DNA of 64,000 nucleotides from Tubulanus polymorphus (GCF_964204645.1 NC_134027.1:11458485-11522484), one strand, 5' to 3'. Shown: positions 11,801-24,021, counted from the stretch's first letter. Notes: generated by a model from the sequence alone, not told the origin. Program-made: numbers and translations.

Positions 11801-14800
11801 ATGAAAAACCCTCATCATATAGGCTATTAAACCGATCATCGTACATACCATTTTTTGACCATTTCACCGTCATCAGGTCCAAGTCAAGGAAACAGCCTAT
11901 AGTGTCGTTCATGGCATACGGCTAAAAACAGAGTAAACACAAATCATTAGGAGGGAAAAAGAAGATTGGAAATAACGTAACAGAAGCCGCTTATCAATGT
12001 AGCCCTAATTGGTTACAGTACCAGCTGAAAAATGTACTACACCACAAATGTAACTTCTCAACAGGGAGAGATAACTGATTTATACTTTAGAGATGTTGTA
12101 GTGAATATTGGCACTAAAGATACTTGTAAAAATAATAATCTATTTATATATATCATAGAAAATATGTGTACATCAACATACCTCTCCATAGGTGTCGAAC
12201 TGTTTCGCGAATGACTTCTTTCCTGTGCCTCCGAAACCGTAGCCTTCTTTATCAGTTCCTAGGTCTAGACGGGCCTTATTGGTCGACCAACCAACGCGAC
12301 ACAGCCCTTCATCGGTGACAGTTCCCTCGAAATAGTATTTCCCTACAATTACATAAAAGATCAAAAGTTTTAACCAGCGGACAGTTAGCATGGTGACAAT
12401 AGAAATTTCATTGTTTCTATGCCTATGGTAGATCTCCTGATGACAGGCGCCAAAATGCGATTTGGACATAATTTCAACTAACAAATTTTGTTCTACTAAG
12501 TATATTCTAAGATTAACCTTTATTGGTAACAGCCTTTGTTGACCTGGTTCCGTGCCATCCCATCGCATCACGACTTTGACACAACAATCCATCGGCATCA
12601 ATTGCCATCGCGTCGCCTCTATCAAACACATTCATCTTCCATTTTTTAGACTTCGCTGAAATACGATCATATAGAAAAACTTATGCTAGGTTATTTGTTT
12701 CACTTAATACTGAACAATAAAGCCAATATACTATTGCAATACCACCAATATTGCTATGCAACAGAGACTTTCTCTGGCGATACAAACCTCCACCACCTTG
12801 ACTTTGTTTCCCTTTACCATCTTGAAGGTCTCTCATCGTTTCATACACAATTTGAATAATTGGCAAACAAAATGCCTGTAAAAATAACGCAATCATTTTC
12901 ATGGTTTATGCATTCATTTCATATAAAATTATACACAGATATCTATGGTAGAACTTGCTTAATTTGGATTTTTCAATCGAGAGTTTCACATAAGTTTGAT
13001 GTTATGTTTGGTTCATTTAACCTGGAACCATGTAAACTATTATTTATGATTCGGATTTTACTTAATTCCACGAAATCTGGGCAGTCCCTAGTCATCTGAA
13101 TCAAGTGAGTTCTGTAAATTGATAATCAATAATTAAACATAATTCAATCATTACCCCTGTTTTTCCGCTGCCAGTTTCAGCTGCCTAAAATATACCAAAA
13201 TAAAAATTTACAATTTTAGTATTTCCTTAACTTTTTGGTCAATTTGGCATCAATATCCCCAACTCGAATTCCACTTAACTCGTTGATTTTTTTTTGGTCC
13301 CAATGAATTCGAGTTAAGCAGTAGTATACTTTAAGATTAACAAGATTATAAAGGATTTAATTCAGGGGGGGATTGACTGGGGGTAATTGTCCAGGGGACA
13401 ATATTGTCCTGATAGGAAGTCTGCTGACTCATACCACAACATAAAGTGGTAGGTACCACTTTCTAATGCCACTAGCAGTATATAGGTCTTAAAACTAGCA
13501 AACACAAAACTCCTGTATACTTGAAACAACATGTGAATGAAAATTACTGTTTGATATAATTTTTTTGATTTCTTGAGAGTGAGCTCTCCGCATCTAAGGG
13601 CTTTAACCCTTTCAGTGCTGACCAATTCATACCCTAAAGTACTGGAGATAATAAGGAAATAACAGGCATACCCCTAGGGCATCTACACTGCTCTACAGTG
13701 TATCATTAGTTACTAATATTAAATTGCGTTTTGACAGGCCTGCCATCTTTCACATCTTTCATTAGAGATAGAATTAATTACTGATTACATTAAGACACTA
13801 TGGTGCGATGTATGAGCTAAGTCCATCAATACAATACACAGCAGAGTTCGATTTACTGAAAGGGTAAAACTGCTAAGAAATAACGACAGGCGGCGCTGAA
13901 TGTTATCGCTGGTCGAAACTTACCATGAGAACATCTCCGCCACCAAGTATCATAGGTATGGCTTCAGCTTGAACATCAGTTGGAAGACTAAAGAAATTAA
14001 TAGAGCACTAAATATAGGCTAACTGTGAATACATCTAATACAGTAGACCCCTCCCTACTCACTACAACCAGTCAACTCGGTGAACTGCCTCCAAGTAAGT
14101 GAATTAATTTGGAAAACCTCCAAGTTCCAAACGCTGTTTCAGGTAAATTTAACATAACGAGAATCCCACAATTCTTCTATGACATCACCAACGCCACGAT
14201 GTGATGAGCAAGGGACTTCCAATTATTGCGGTCTACAGTAAGTTCCTCCAGGAAAGTTAACGTTTCGCTCGGCGTCAACTTAAAATCAAGTTCTATACCC
14301 ACAAGGGCTAGATCGAATCGCACAATAAAAATGAAAAAATAAAAGTAAAAAAATGTTTCCTTGAGCTGGTAGTTTCAACTAGGCCTATATACTAATAGTC
14401 ATCTTTAGGGCTGTATGTACAGTCGTGACTTAAGTCCAAAAGTGGTCTTAAATTTTAAGACTGGTCTTACGGTAAGTCTAAGATGTGACTATGCACCTCG
14501 TTGGCCCCAGGAATATTTGGTGAAATATCTTAAGTCCCAATGCTACAGAGTTAGGCAGATTTTAGGGCTAAATAGTTGGTGTCATTTGAATAAAATGCCA
14601 CAATAATTGATGTGTCATCTAATCATTATCTTACAATCCCATTGTTTGTTTCTGTAGATGGGATTTTGAAAAACGTAATATTTCCTAAACTTTAAGATGA
14701 TATATAGATCGTTGGATTTTATCCAATCTACAGAGGAAATAGGATTAGGCTATATTAGTCTACCATCAACTCGTTATCATCTTTACCTCCAATCCATTTC

Positions 14801-15435
14801 CTCAACGGCCCGTCCAATTTCAGGCATTACGCCCATTTCTGTAATAAACATGATTGGAAAAAATCTACATTCAAAAGCAAAAAAAACAACATTAAATGGT
14901 ACATGTAAAAGAAAGCTGTGATCATTTGGGCGACTCCAACTTTTGATTAGTAAATTATTATCATGATATTAATTGTAATTTAATGAAAAACTGATTTAAG
15001 AATATTAAAAAAACAGGATTTAATTATTTTTCTTTATTTTTCTTTCTATTATTTTTTCTAAGTTGATTGGTTGGAATTCAGGGACAGTGAACCACACAAT
15101 TAGAGTTATTAGTAAATTATCTTTTTAGTAATTTGGTTGGAGAATTTCCCAAAGCCAATTCTGTTGATCAATAAATGGCGACACTTGGAAATGTTGGATC
15201 TCTCCGACAATACAAAGTGAATTTTTGACGGTGCCTTGCAATCGAATTTCGACTTGGTTTTTGACAGCTATCATGTCAACAAAATATCATTTGATTGAAT
15301 TGAGATGAAACGTATTTAGAATAAAGCTGTTTTAAAATATGTAATAGCACAAGAAACCTTTAGCATCAGGCTTTAAGACAGCGATACGATATGAGAAAAT
15401 GTCTGAATGAAAATGTTACCTTCGAAAGCGGTCAT
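5803..15435 (-). CDS. DDX1: ATP-dependent RNA helicase DDX1, 5' part (17 exons)
   Basis: DEAD-box RNA helicase; orthologues act in the RTCB tRNA-ligase complex and in RNA processing. Exons (high to low): 15435-15420, 14838-14787, 13987-13924, 13184-13155, 12875-12788, 12655-12518, 12342-12182, 11921-11849, 11760-11684, 11583-11472, 10934-10849, 10247-10198, 10112-10052, 9909-9811, 8782-8642, 6073-5999, 5914-5803. All junctions are GT-AG and stay in phase, giving 478 codons plus one base. Visible motifs: Walker [11 protein letters not shown] (45-54), then the SPRY insert (about 84-250) that marks DDX1, EPSRELAEQ (291-299), GTPGR (342-346), DEAD (367-370), SAT (404-406), and [14 protein letters not shown]. 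The start, [13 protein letters not shown], matches the family's N terminus. Motifs IV-VI, roughly the last 260 residues, were not found to the left, so the gene is partial in this window. Confidence 0.95.
6691..7956 (-). mobile_element. 1.27-kb intronic element (copy 1)
   Basis: Near full-length relative of 34947-36220. On the minus strand it begins with an AGCC(T/C)ACTTGGGACTTTA word, passes through a CCGTCCGT tract, then several monomers of about 150-170 bp carrying ATGATTGTGGTGAGTTTC and GGTCACCAGGGGGCGTTGAA, and ends with TCCCAAGTGGGCATGG and GTCCCTGGACCCC. Short terminal inverted repeats (GCCCACTTGGGA type) frame most of it. No open frame of useful length; non-autonomous. It sits in DDX1 intron 15, in the gene's sense orientation. 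Confidence 0.85.
9028..9415. mobile_element. hAT-like MITE in DDX1 intron 14
   Basis: Begins CAGGGTTTCCAG and ends CTGGAAACCCTA, a 11-12 bp terminal inverted repeat of the CAGGG type seen in hAT elements. The interior has repeated AAGGAC words and no coding frame. A clear 8-bp target duplication was not seen. Confidence 0.6.
13257..13318. repeat. Short degenerate inverted repeat
   Basis: AACTCGAATTCCACTTAA at the left faces GAATTCGAGTTAAG at the right with a T-rich loop. It resembles the ends of small palindromic transposons and lies in a DDX1 intron. Confidence 0.45.
13603..13867. mobile_element. MITE, TTAACCCTTTCAGTG family, copy 2
   Basis: Left end TTAACCCTTTCAGTGCTGAC, right end TTTACTGAAAGGGTAA. 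The interior parallels copies at 2030-2323 and 28656-28944, but its inner palindromes are partly eroded. Located in DDX1 intron 3. Confidence 0.8.
14039..14240. mobile_element. Short MITE in DDX1 intron 2
   Basis: Ends TACAGTAGACC and GGTCTACAGTA form an 11-bp imperfect terminal inverted repeat around about 180 bp of non-coding sequence. Confidence 0.55.
14405..14505. repeat. Partial palindromic repeat related to 54355-54493
   Basis: Shares ACAGTCGTGACTTAAGTCCA, a TTAAGACTGGTCTTA hairpin and GTGACTATGCA with the element at 54.4 kb, in inverted order. It appears to be a relic of the same short palindromic family. Confidence 0.55.
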
Positions 15436-15896
15436 TTTTCGGCGAAAATGCAATTTTTGAGCGGTAATATCCAACCGGGATGCAAACCGGAAACTCAGAT
15501 TTGGAACTTGTGAGACGAAAGTACCGGTATAGACAATCAATTCAATAAAATCAAGTTCGAGTATGACCGGTTAACTCAGAGTTCTCTCCGAGTCGGGGTT
15601 CGGGCGCGCACTGCGAGACTACGAGTCCGGTATCGTCCTATAGGTGTAAATAAAGCTCGCAGAAATAAATTTTCTATTTTCAAAGGCTTAATATTTTTAT
15701 TATGGCAAATTAGTTCTTTGATTTTTCTTACAGTCTTTTTTGCCCTCCACCACATGAGACACTGAACCGTATGAGTACTACGGCCCCCGGCCAGAGGCCC
15801 TCACTGAGTACTATGCCGCCGATTTCGTTTGCCCAGGATCCATCGCTCTAGGATCATATAGTGTAACCAACCAATCTGTGGTACGCCTACATCAGA
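15436..15896. promoter_or_regulatory. Upstream region of DDX1
   Basis: The DDX1 start codon is at 15435 on the minus strand, so this stretch should contain its 5' UTR and core promoter. It is a little richer in CpG than its surroundings (for example GGGCGCGCACTGCGAG near 15602). No TATA box stands out. Confidence 0.4.
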
Positions 15897-16064
15897 TCAG
15901 AGTTTCTTGGTGAACGCCAACCCCGACACCAGCCCGGGCTCATTTTGCAACTGGTGGTACCGCGGAGGCTTCGGCTTCGTCAGCCGAAAATTCCTGTGCG
16001 GTCCAAGTTTGACAACTGGTGTCTGGCAATGCAACTGATGCATGGGCCCCTCGGGAAGTTTGGA
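15897..16064 (-). CDS. Unidentified conserved-looking exon
   Basis: On the minus strand a good acceptor (T-rich tract, AATAG) at 16065 is followed by an open frame to a TGA stop. The frame reads as a basic, proline-rich peptide with HRNFRLTKPKPPRYHQL near the middle and SGLAFTKKL at the end. That composition looks like the C terminus of a small real protein rather than random DNA, but I do not recognise the family and could not find a convincing upstream exon between here and the tRNA gene. It could also be a retained pseudogene piece. The short forward-strand frame at 16210-16536 is not supported either. Confidence 0.3.
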   Translation of the reverse strand, partial: SKLPEGPMHQLHCQTPVVKLGPHRNFRLTKPKPPRYHQLQNEPGLVSGLAFTKKL

Positions 16065-16894
16065 GCTATTAAAAAAACCGGCCAGGCAACGGTTCATTTG
16101 AGGTGAAAAAGCAGGCAGTAATCACTGCATATGGCACTGCAGTTCTTAATGATTCTAGTAGACTATGGTTGTGAAAAGGAATTTGTAAAAAAATCACATC
16201 TTTTAACTTTTGTCGATATGTCTGCACATCATCAGGAAGAAGTTGTTTAGTGGAGAATCTAGTAAAGCATCTACTAAATTGAAATTTGTAAATGAAAATT
16301 CATACATCGGATGGTTTTGTTGGTTGTCTTTTGAATATCAGACCCACCAAGCCTATGAGAGAACTGCCGTTCCCAGTGAAGGTATCCTCATGTCACAAGA
16401 ACCTCAAAACTGGGCCCTAGATCCACTCAGAGGCCCGGTGCGTGGTTCACCGACGACGCCTGCAATCGATTCCATCGCCTTCCGAAGGCTTGCCACCATC
16501 GATTGGGAAGCCTTGAAATTCTGGACAAAGTTATGAATGTTGTCATACAGTTGGCTATTCGGATTTTTTTCCTTCAGTTAAAATAAAACATCCTGAGATA
16601 ATTGATTCAACATTTTATGGTCTCTTTTGGGCATCTGGTAAGACATGGTTCGGCTCCTGGTGGCTACACTAAGGGTACATCATGGAATCTATCTGATTGA
16701 AGTTAAGACGAAATATGAAATATACAAAGACCTTCTAAAACCCCACGACCACGGATCATGCCGTACCAGCAAAGCAATAGATTTGTAACAAAAATGTAGA
16801 ACATTTTGGAATTTACATCAGATCACACCTAGCACAGCCCCGAGTAACACAGACTTTATGCCGTTAAAGCGATTTTGATTCGAAAAAAAGGATA

Positions 16895-17011
16895 TGTCAG
16901 AAGTGGGATTCGAACCCACGCCCACATTCGTGGACCAGAATACTCATAGGCCTGTGATCAGGCAAGGTAGAACCTTGAGTCTGGCGCCTTAGACCGCTCG
17001 GCCATCCTGAC
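16895..17011 (-). tRNA. tRNA-Leu (anticodon CAA) with intron
   Basis: On the minus strand GTCAGGATGGCCGAGCGGTC opens a complete type II tRNA. Acceptor arms GTCAGGA and TTCTGAC pair with one G-U, A box TGGCCGAGCGG and B box GGTTCGAATCC are intact, and the anticodon stem is CCAGA/TCTGG. The anticodon CAA is at 16977-16975. A canonical nuclear tRNA intron of roughly 33 nt follows the base 3' of the anticodon. A long variable arm fits leucine. It sits between the divergent genes DDX1 and TMEM115. Confidence 0.95.
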
Positions 17012-17148
17012 AACTGGGAAATATTTACAGAATAGTTATATATAAATCAAATACTATGGCAAAATCGAATAGTTTTTATATAGTCAAAGATATATTGTAT
17101 TGTTATGATCGGAATATGTAGAATTATGCGAAATAAGATTGAAAATAA

Positions 17149-19332
17149 ATGTCATTCGATTTAATTCGTCCGAATCGCTCGCCCTCTGTTGGAGGAATGG
17201 CACATCACTCAGCCAATATGGCGTCCGCTATACGGAAAAATTTACCCTTCATAAAACAACAATTTTCTGCCGCCCTCGGCAACAGCAGCGTCGTTGTGAA
17301 AGCGATATGCGTGGTAGTATTTCTCGCATACTTTTTGACGTTCAGTTCGTCGGCCGTGTCGGTGCTGGTTGTCACGCCCGGCAAGGTTTTACCGCCGAAT
17401 GTCTGGGCTTGGACTTTCGTCACGTTCAGCTTTATGGAATTGCACATTTGGTTGGTGTTATTAGACATTATCGTCATGGTGCTCTGCGGAAAACTGATCG
17501 AACCGTTGTGGGGCGCGTTGGAAATGCTGATATTTTTCGTCGTCGTCAACTTCTTCGTCGCGGTCGTGACGACGTTTGTGTATCTTTTCATTTATTTCCT
17601 ATCGCGTAACGAAGACTATTTGTTCGATACACAAGTTTACGGCCTCGCCGGTTATTTGGCCGCGTTCGCCGTTTCGGTGAAACAAATAATGCCCGATCAT
17701 ATATTAGTGAATTCGTCGTTCGGCAAATTGCGAAATCGCCACATTCCGTTATTGTTAATAAACGTAGTCATCGTGATTCGACTTTTCGGCGTCGTCGACG
17801 GGCCGTACCCGATCATGTTCGGCACGGGAATCGTCGTCAGTTGGATTTATTTACGATTCTATCAAAAGCATTCGAACGGAAATCGCGGCGACATGGCGGA
17901 TAGCTTTACTTTCGCTAGGTGAGCAGTTTATTCTTAAACGCCTGCCTCGATGATGATGAATCGCATTGGGCTTAGAATGGTACCACAAAATTCTCAGCTT
18001 TTAGTTGCGTTACATGTAACTTGTAACATGATATAAGATGGGCTAAGAGCCAGTGTAGTTCCTGTAATGAAATATAACCTAATGTCTATTTCAACCTGAC
18101 TTGAGAGCATTCTGGGTGGCCTAGCTCGCTCATTTTTGATAGTACATACCTGATAATGGTCTTAGCAGGACCAGAAAGGACAGGCAGTCGACCTAAAACA
18201 TCATTTTTTAATCCATTTGAAACTGTATTGAAGGATATCCAAAAAGTCTTCACTGAAAGGGGTTAAATGAAGAGAAGTGACTCCATGATTTGAAAGTTTA
18301 ACAATATGTCTCCATGCCTACCAACTGAAGTTTGGTGTGTAGGTATGGAGACATATTGGCTGCGATAAAATTCGCCGCGAAAATAACAAACATGTTTGAT
18401 CGGTGCAATTTTCGCATGCGACGGATCGCACGCGAAAAGCGCCTGCAGCCGACCGAACACACTATGAGAATTTTGCTCCGAAATCTGTAATCGCAGACGC
18501 TGTACAAATAAAATCGCATACTGTGTTCGGGACTTAAGTAAGATGAATAGATAATAAGATTTTCATCAGCTACATGTGTGTACATATTTTTTTTCAGCTT
18601 TTTCCCCGAACTGATTCGAACACCGATAGCCGTTCTGTCGAACACCATCTTCAGTTTCTTCGTAAAGATCAAAGTTTGTAAGAAACCGCAACGAAAATAT
18701 GATGTCAGTTCTCCATCGACGATTACTGTTAGTTTACCTGGAACGGATCCGCAGGATTCTGAACGTCGCAGGTAAAAACTGATTTGACATCTCTTCTTTC
18801 ATGCTCAGTTCCTCACTCAAGGTTTAGGCTGTCTTCTCTTGATAAAACAGGCCTGTAGCCAGTAGGTGCAACTTTCGTGAAAGTGTACCTTGGATTTATC
18901 CTGGAATAATCGTTCAACGATTATTCTAAGGTTTCACGACATCGACTAAACCGAAATTGCGAGCACTGAAGGCAGGGATCTCTCTGTGGGGTCATCTCGG
19001 GCCTGTCCCAGAAAATTTTGGGAAAATAATCATAAGGATTCTGGGATTTCTATTTATGATTATTTATTTATTGCAGACAATTAGCGTTGAAAGCGTTGAA
19101 CGAACGATTGAGCAAACAGGAACAACCCGCGCAGTGGCCTTCGATGGACGATATACCGGAATCTCCGACACCTTCCGTTCCTTCTGTTACGACGACGGCA
19201 GCGAATCCGGAATCGCCCGTGCCCGCGCCGGTACCGGAGTTCAAACTGAACATGAAAGAGTTGGATCTGCCCGTCGCCGGCAATGAAGGTCGAACAGTCG
19301 GCGATGAACAAACGACGACCGTAACTATTTAA
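17149..19332 (+). CDS. TMEM115: Transmembrane protein 115
   Basis: Golgi membrane protein of the rhomboid-like pseudoprotease type, linked in vertebrates to retrograde Golgi-to-ER traffic. Exons 17149-17918, 18598-18771 and 19077-19332 join in phase to 399 codons plus stop. The N-terminal half has several hydrophobic segments with family landmarks VTPG..LPPN.W.WT, EPLWGALE.LIFF and WIYLRFYQ.HS, then GDMADSF. Exon 2 carries SLPGTDPQDSERRR and exon 3 begins QLALKALNERL and has WPSMDD, all TMEM115 hallmarks. The cytoplasmic tail is low complexity. Methionines at 17197 and 17218 are alternative starts; alignment with the family favours the 17218 start (376 residues), so the first 23 residues may be 5' UTR. 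Confidence 0.95.
18302..18358. repeat. Hairpin in TMEM115 intron 1
   Basis: CAATATGTCTCCATGCCTAC faces GTAGGTATGGAGACATATTG with one mismatch and a loop of about 16 bases. This is a near-perfect 20-bp stem. It is followed by GC-rich sequence with CGCGAAAA words up to about 18520, possibly the rest of a small transposon. Confidence 0.8.
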
Positions 19333-19955
19333 GGCCGCTACGCACCAGCGCTCCGACGACGTCATCGTTTCGAAGAATAAGACATACTGCTTGAAAACTC
19401 GGTCCGCGATTTCTGAAATGTGATCTCAAAAGCACGAGCTGTTGGAACGATAGAATTGAATATTTTTAAATTGCAGGTGATTCGGCTAGACTGAATTTAG
19501 AAAGTTATGAAGTTATGCGTATACAATCGTTGACATGATGGTTCCGCGTTACAGTGAACTTCAGGGGGCCAGAAAATCTGCTCGTTTCATGCCTGATACG
19601 GCAGGTTATTACAGTCAAAGTCATTGATAATACCACTGTTGGGGCCATTGAAAAATATGGCGTTATAACAAATTTAAACCACGGATGACAGCTTAATCTA
19701 ATAACGTGCGCGAATCATGTCTCTGATTCGGTCCGTTTTAGATCCGGGTACGGATAGAATCTGAACGGCCTAGCCGTCGAAAGTGTGAATGCAGAACACT
19801 GCTAGCACGTCAACTGTGTGAAAACCTTGTGAAATAAATGCACCTTAATCCTATGAATCCTTAAACCGGGTTGAAATATCTACGCAAAGACAAGACGTAA
19901 TGAATTTCCATTTTAGGCCGAGTTTTAACGGTTGGATTGAATAACTCCTTTACTA

Positions 19956-20108
19956 CAGTGGAACCTCGATTCATCGGATATAACAAAATATAGAATTTTG
20001 TCCCAAGTAAGACAAGTTGATTAATTTAAAATCGGATATAACGAAGTATCGGTTTTAACGATCATGTTTTCTGGTCTCCCTGAAAATCGCTGTAACGAGG
20101 TTCCAGTG
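19956..20108. mobile_element. MITE with GGAACCTCG ends
   Basis: Left end CAGTGGAACCTCGATTCATC and right end AACGAGGTTCCAGTG form terminal inverted repeats around a short non-coding core with repeated CGGATATAAC words. Elements of this sort, usually linked to pogo/Tigger-type transposases, are common in animal genomes. Downstream of TMEM115. Confidence 0.75.
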
Positions 20109-20345
20109 CATAGTTTCCAGGTAAAATGTCTTAACCTGACGATGGAAAATGATTCGGAATGCTAAATCTTTGGACATATTTTATTGCTTTGACGTTGAAT
20201 TCCATTGTTTATCAAATCGCAACGATTGGTAATCCCTGCTTTGCATACTGCCTGTACTTCCCCCTGGGGTTCCTGTTTAATAGTTCATAGTTAGGGTAAT
20301 TTATTCATTTCATTTTTAGTCTTCGTAAGTGTCTAGATCATTACG

Positions 20346-20518
20346 GTCAACCCCCGATATACCGGCCTCCCATACACTCCCACCCCCGCCTACCGCCAGG
20401 TTTTTGAATGTAACATCTCTATACAAATACACAGTAAACCTCCCCCCCATATACCGCCATACTCTCTATACTGCCAAAATCATTCTGCACCGATGTGGGT
20501 GGTATATCGGGGGTTGAC
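20346..20518. mobile_element. MITE with GTCAACCCCCGATATACC ends
   Basis: An 18-bp perfect terminal inverted repeat, GTCAACCCCCGATATACC at the left and its complement at the right, encloses about 137 bp rich in ATACCGCC-like words. No coding capacity. Confidence 0.85.
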
Positions 20519-21093
20519 TAGATAAGCGTTAATGGGTACGTGAAATTTTTCAATGTTATGAGAGTATAACCTGTGTCAGTCTACTACTTGTATTTTGATA
20601 TATTTATTTAACTGGTGTGAATTAGCTGGTGAGATGAATAGGCTGGGGATCGATGTTTAACTTGATAAATATTCTTCTGATACTTTGTATGAATTATATA
20701 TCATCCAACTCGGATATCGCTCAAATTGGTGACAAATGTACACAGTCTTAAAAGATAGAACAACCTACTTGAGCGGTCTACTGCGGCTCAATTGCATTCC
20801 TTTTACTTTTCAGATTTTGTATATAATTTTGTTGCGTTTTTGTAAATTCATAAGGTTGTGTGTATAAAGGATATTAATGGAGTTACCCGGGGCTTGTCAC
20901 TAATGCTGTTAACTATTTTTAATGCTAAATGTGTATCGGCGAGTGTTATATCATTTTCTCTGAATTAGCTTATTTATTTCTCGGGTCAGTATTGTGTAAA
21001 TACATAATAAGTTAAGGATTGGATTGGTATAAATTTAGAATTTTATGTACATTTTAACTCCTAATTTATCTCGTACGTGTAATTGTTTGTCGA

Positions 21094-21612
21094 GTCTCCC
21101 GTATCATCCCCGGCAGGGATTCAAAACCTAATGGCATCGCTAGACTCAGCCATGACGTGAAACCCTGCCATGAAAACTTGCGACATCAATGTGGAGCTTT
21201 TTCGAGACAAGCACCGCGAACCTGGAACGCCATGATCTCTACACCCACTGTTCTCAACTTGACGTTGAATGAATTCAAATCCATGATCAAAACTCCAACT
21301 ATTCCATGCATACCTTGATGTTATTACCCTGGAGGAGCACATTTGAACTTTGCTTTTTCGCATTGAATTATCGCGCCATAAAAATTTTATTATTATCATT
21401 ATTATCAATCAGATTGCCCGCTTTATAATCGCTGAGGCAAATTTCAAGCATAAACTTAAAATGGAAAATCCTGGGCATATGAAAAAAACCAGGATTTCTG
21501 ATTGGCTAATAATAACATCATCTTCGTTGCGTTTTCAGTGAGGCAGTGTCATACCGTGACAAGTCTCGGTGCCATTAGGTTCGAAATCCTGCCGGGGGAG
21601 GATGAGTCAACC
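21094..21612. repeat. Inverted pair with B-box-like arms
   Basis: The left arm near 21094-21140 (CCCCGGCAGGGATTCAAAAC) is the inverse of the right arm near 21566-21612 (GCCATTAGGTTCGAAATCCT). The right arm contains a polymerase III B-box-like GGTTCGAAATCC. The spacer is about 430 bp. A second pair of the same kind lies at 29535-29840. Confidence 0.6.
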
Positions 21613-22084
21613 ATGGAACCTTGTTACATGGAATGTCCTGGCCCAAATAATCCGCTGGTTATGGGGTTAATTTCAAAGATTGTTTTATCTGTTAGATTTT
21701 TATATTCGAGGTTGTATTAATGAGGTTCCATTGTAGCATAGCATTCTTCACTGTATAAAAACCGAAATGTGCTTTCAATCGTTTTATGTTTTGGGAATCT
21801 TTTTGCTTTAGGAAATTGGGTGTTACATTTTTTTCGGGAATAACTTTGCTCATGTATATATGTACAGCAAGAATTGTATAAATATATATTCTCTTGTAAA
21901 ATAAACCTGTTATCTCGGAAATTCTGTGCTTTTGATCGAACAGTTTTACCCGTAAGTAACTCTGTTTTCTCAAAAAAGTTTAACAGGGTGGCCACTTATA
22001 ATTTACTTGCTTTTTCGGCGGCATGCACGTTGTTTTACCTGATTTGATCTGCTACGAATCCAATCAATTAACAGAGTGAAAGAT

Positions 22085-22483
22085 AGGCGCTTTTACGAAA
22101 CTGAATCTTTGTAAATCGATTTAAGTTTCACGTTTACGGGCACACGGTTTAGTGAATCCAATTTGGTAAATCAACCCGTTTGTGAAACGGTTTAGTAAAT
22201 TAATTTATTAAATCGACTAACTTGCTCGGCGAGCAAGTTAGTGGCGATTTAGTCAGCTAAATCCAACATGGCGTCCTCTTCGACCGCGGACTAAAGACAT
22301 CTATTGCAGACCATCATCTGTCTAAATTCGGTCACCATTGACGCCCATTTTCTTTTGAATCGCGACCTTTAAATTGATTCGATTCATTTACGAAAAACAA
22401 TTCGATTTACTAATCCTTTCGGTTTCCGACATCGAATCGGATTTAGCTAAACCGAATCAAATTCAATTTCGTAAAAGCGCCTT
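22085..22483. mobile_element. MITE with AGGCGCTTTTACGAAA ends
   Basis: A perfect 16-bp terminal inverted repeat AGGCGCTTTTACGAAA flanked by T-A at the left and TA at the right, which fits a TA target as used by Tc1/mariner-like elements. A central palindrome (ACTTGCTCGGCGAGCAAGT) lies near 22220. No coding frame. Confidence 0.85.
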
Positions 22484-24021
22484 ATGTATAACGTAGATTT
22501 AACCTGTTTGATTTTATGTGCGATCTACCAATCTCAACAAACTACCCCGAATTTTTTTAAGAAAAAAAATTCCCCTGACTTCTTACCTGATTTCCTGCCT
22601 AAGCTTAAAAATACCGGTATTTAGTTTCATCAGACTCGCATAGGGACCACTTACATCATATTCTCCACAGGCAAGAGAATTCCAGGGCAGTCACGAGCTA
22701 TGATGGCTCACTTGTGAATTGGAGCAAGAAATTTTCAATATTATGTCGTCCAGAGAAGGTATAATCAGCTTCATGGATGAGAGTACTGATTGAAACATTG
22801 AGTTATAAACGCAATCACATAAGACATAGAACTGGGACAAATTAATTTCATATGACTTCTGTGAAATACACAATAGAATTGAAAATATTGTATCTTCTTT
22901 CTTGATTCTAATTACCGTGATAATTCTGGAATTTTCCACTGCAAGTTGCAGAATTTTAAAGGAAGTCAGTTTCTACAAAAATTAAAAGATCCATTTACAG
23001 CAATATGTGCTTGCCAATTGATTTTCCATTGTCAAACTCTGTGCACTGATTGTTCGCTGAAAAAAATGTTCAAAGGAGCCACTGGATATCAGAAACGGGA
23101 ACTTTTAGGCAATTGAATGTAAGTGAAAAGGGTAAAGGTAATTATACAACTTCAGAAATAACGACTTGCGTAAATATAGTTAGAATGACTTAAGTTGCCA
23201 TAATTCTGACAATAAATACAGAGGCGGATTTAGGGAGGCATACGCCCCCTTTTTTGACCAACGGCCCTTAAACTTCTTAATAAAGTTTTTCTCAATCCCC
23301 TTTTCAAAATTTGTGGATCTGCCTCCACGTTACATTAACGACTCAAAAGATGACTAACACTTCGTGAATTGAACTATAAAATACACAAATTAAGACTCAC
23401 AGATGACAATCTGAGGATTTATCCATGAGAACTTAACCAGAGTTTGACTCGACAAGCAGATTTTGAATAGAAATTAAACCAAGTTTTTTTTTTCTTTACA
23501 TATACCGTATAGTTTCAGCACTGCCCCACGTGATTCTATGACTTATCTACTAAGTCCAATAGCACATTATTGGGGCTTAATTTTGACTATTTCCACAAAA
23601 AAAAATAAAGTTATCCATTCTCATACAAAAAACCAGGCATTAGGTTTGGAACATGGGATAGCTGAAGTTGACACTGCTACGTCTTTGAAGGAGGTGTATA
23701 GATTCTACATAAATGTTGACTAATTGATACCTCCTCTTAAACGAAATAGACCGCAAAGGATAGATTTGTACTGTAACGAAAGTTTTATTAACAAATGTCA
23801 TCATATAAATGCAAAAAATAACTACTCGGATTAATATAGCTTAATAATGGTTGATTGAACATGCATTTTGAGTGAAGGAGTCTGCTACAAAAAAGATTGA
23901 AAGCAATTTCACCAGTTCTATTGAAATCAATTTAGAAACTGCTATCCAAAGCCACAGCTGAAACTTTGGGAATTTGTTTCTTTGATTCTTGGATTGGATT
24001 TTTTCATGAATAGTTCGGAAG
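22484..24021. other. Region 3' of DDX20, mostly unassigned
   Basis: AT-rich non-coding DNA. 23221-23330 may be a small element: AGGCGGATTTAGG at the left faces a TGGATCTGCCTCC-type end at the right. A TTTATT at 23784-23789 reads AATAAA on the minus strand and could be a DDX20 polyadenylation signal. Confidence 0.4.

Noticed and set aside
16210-16536. 108-codon forward frame near the tRNA gene
   Set aside because: No family signature or splice context. It faces the TMEM115 promoter region and may be chance.
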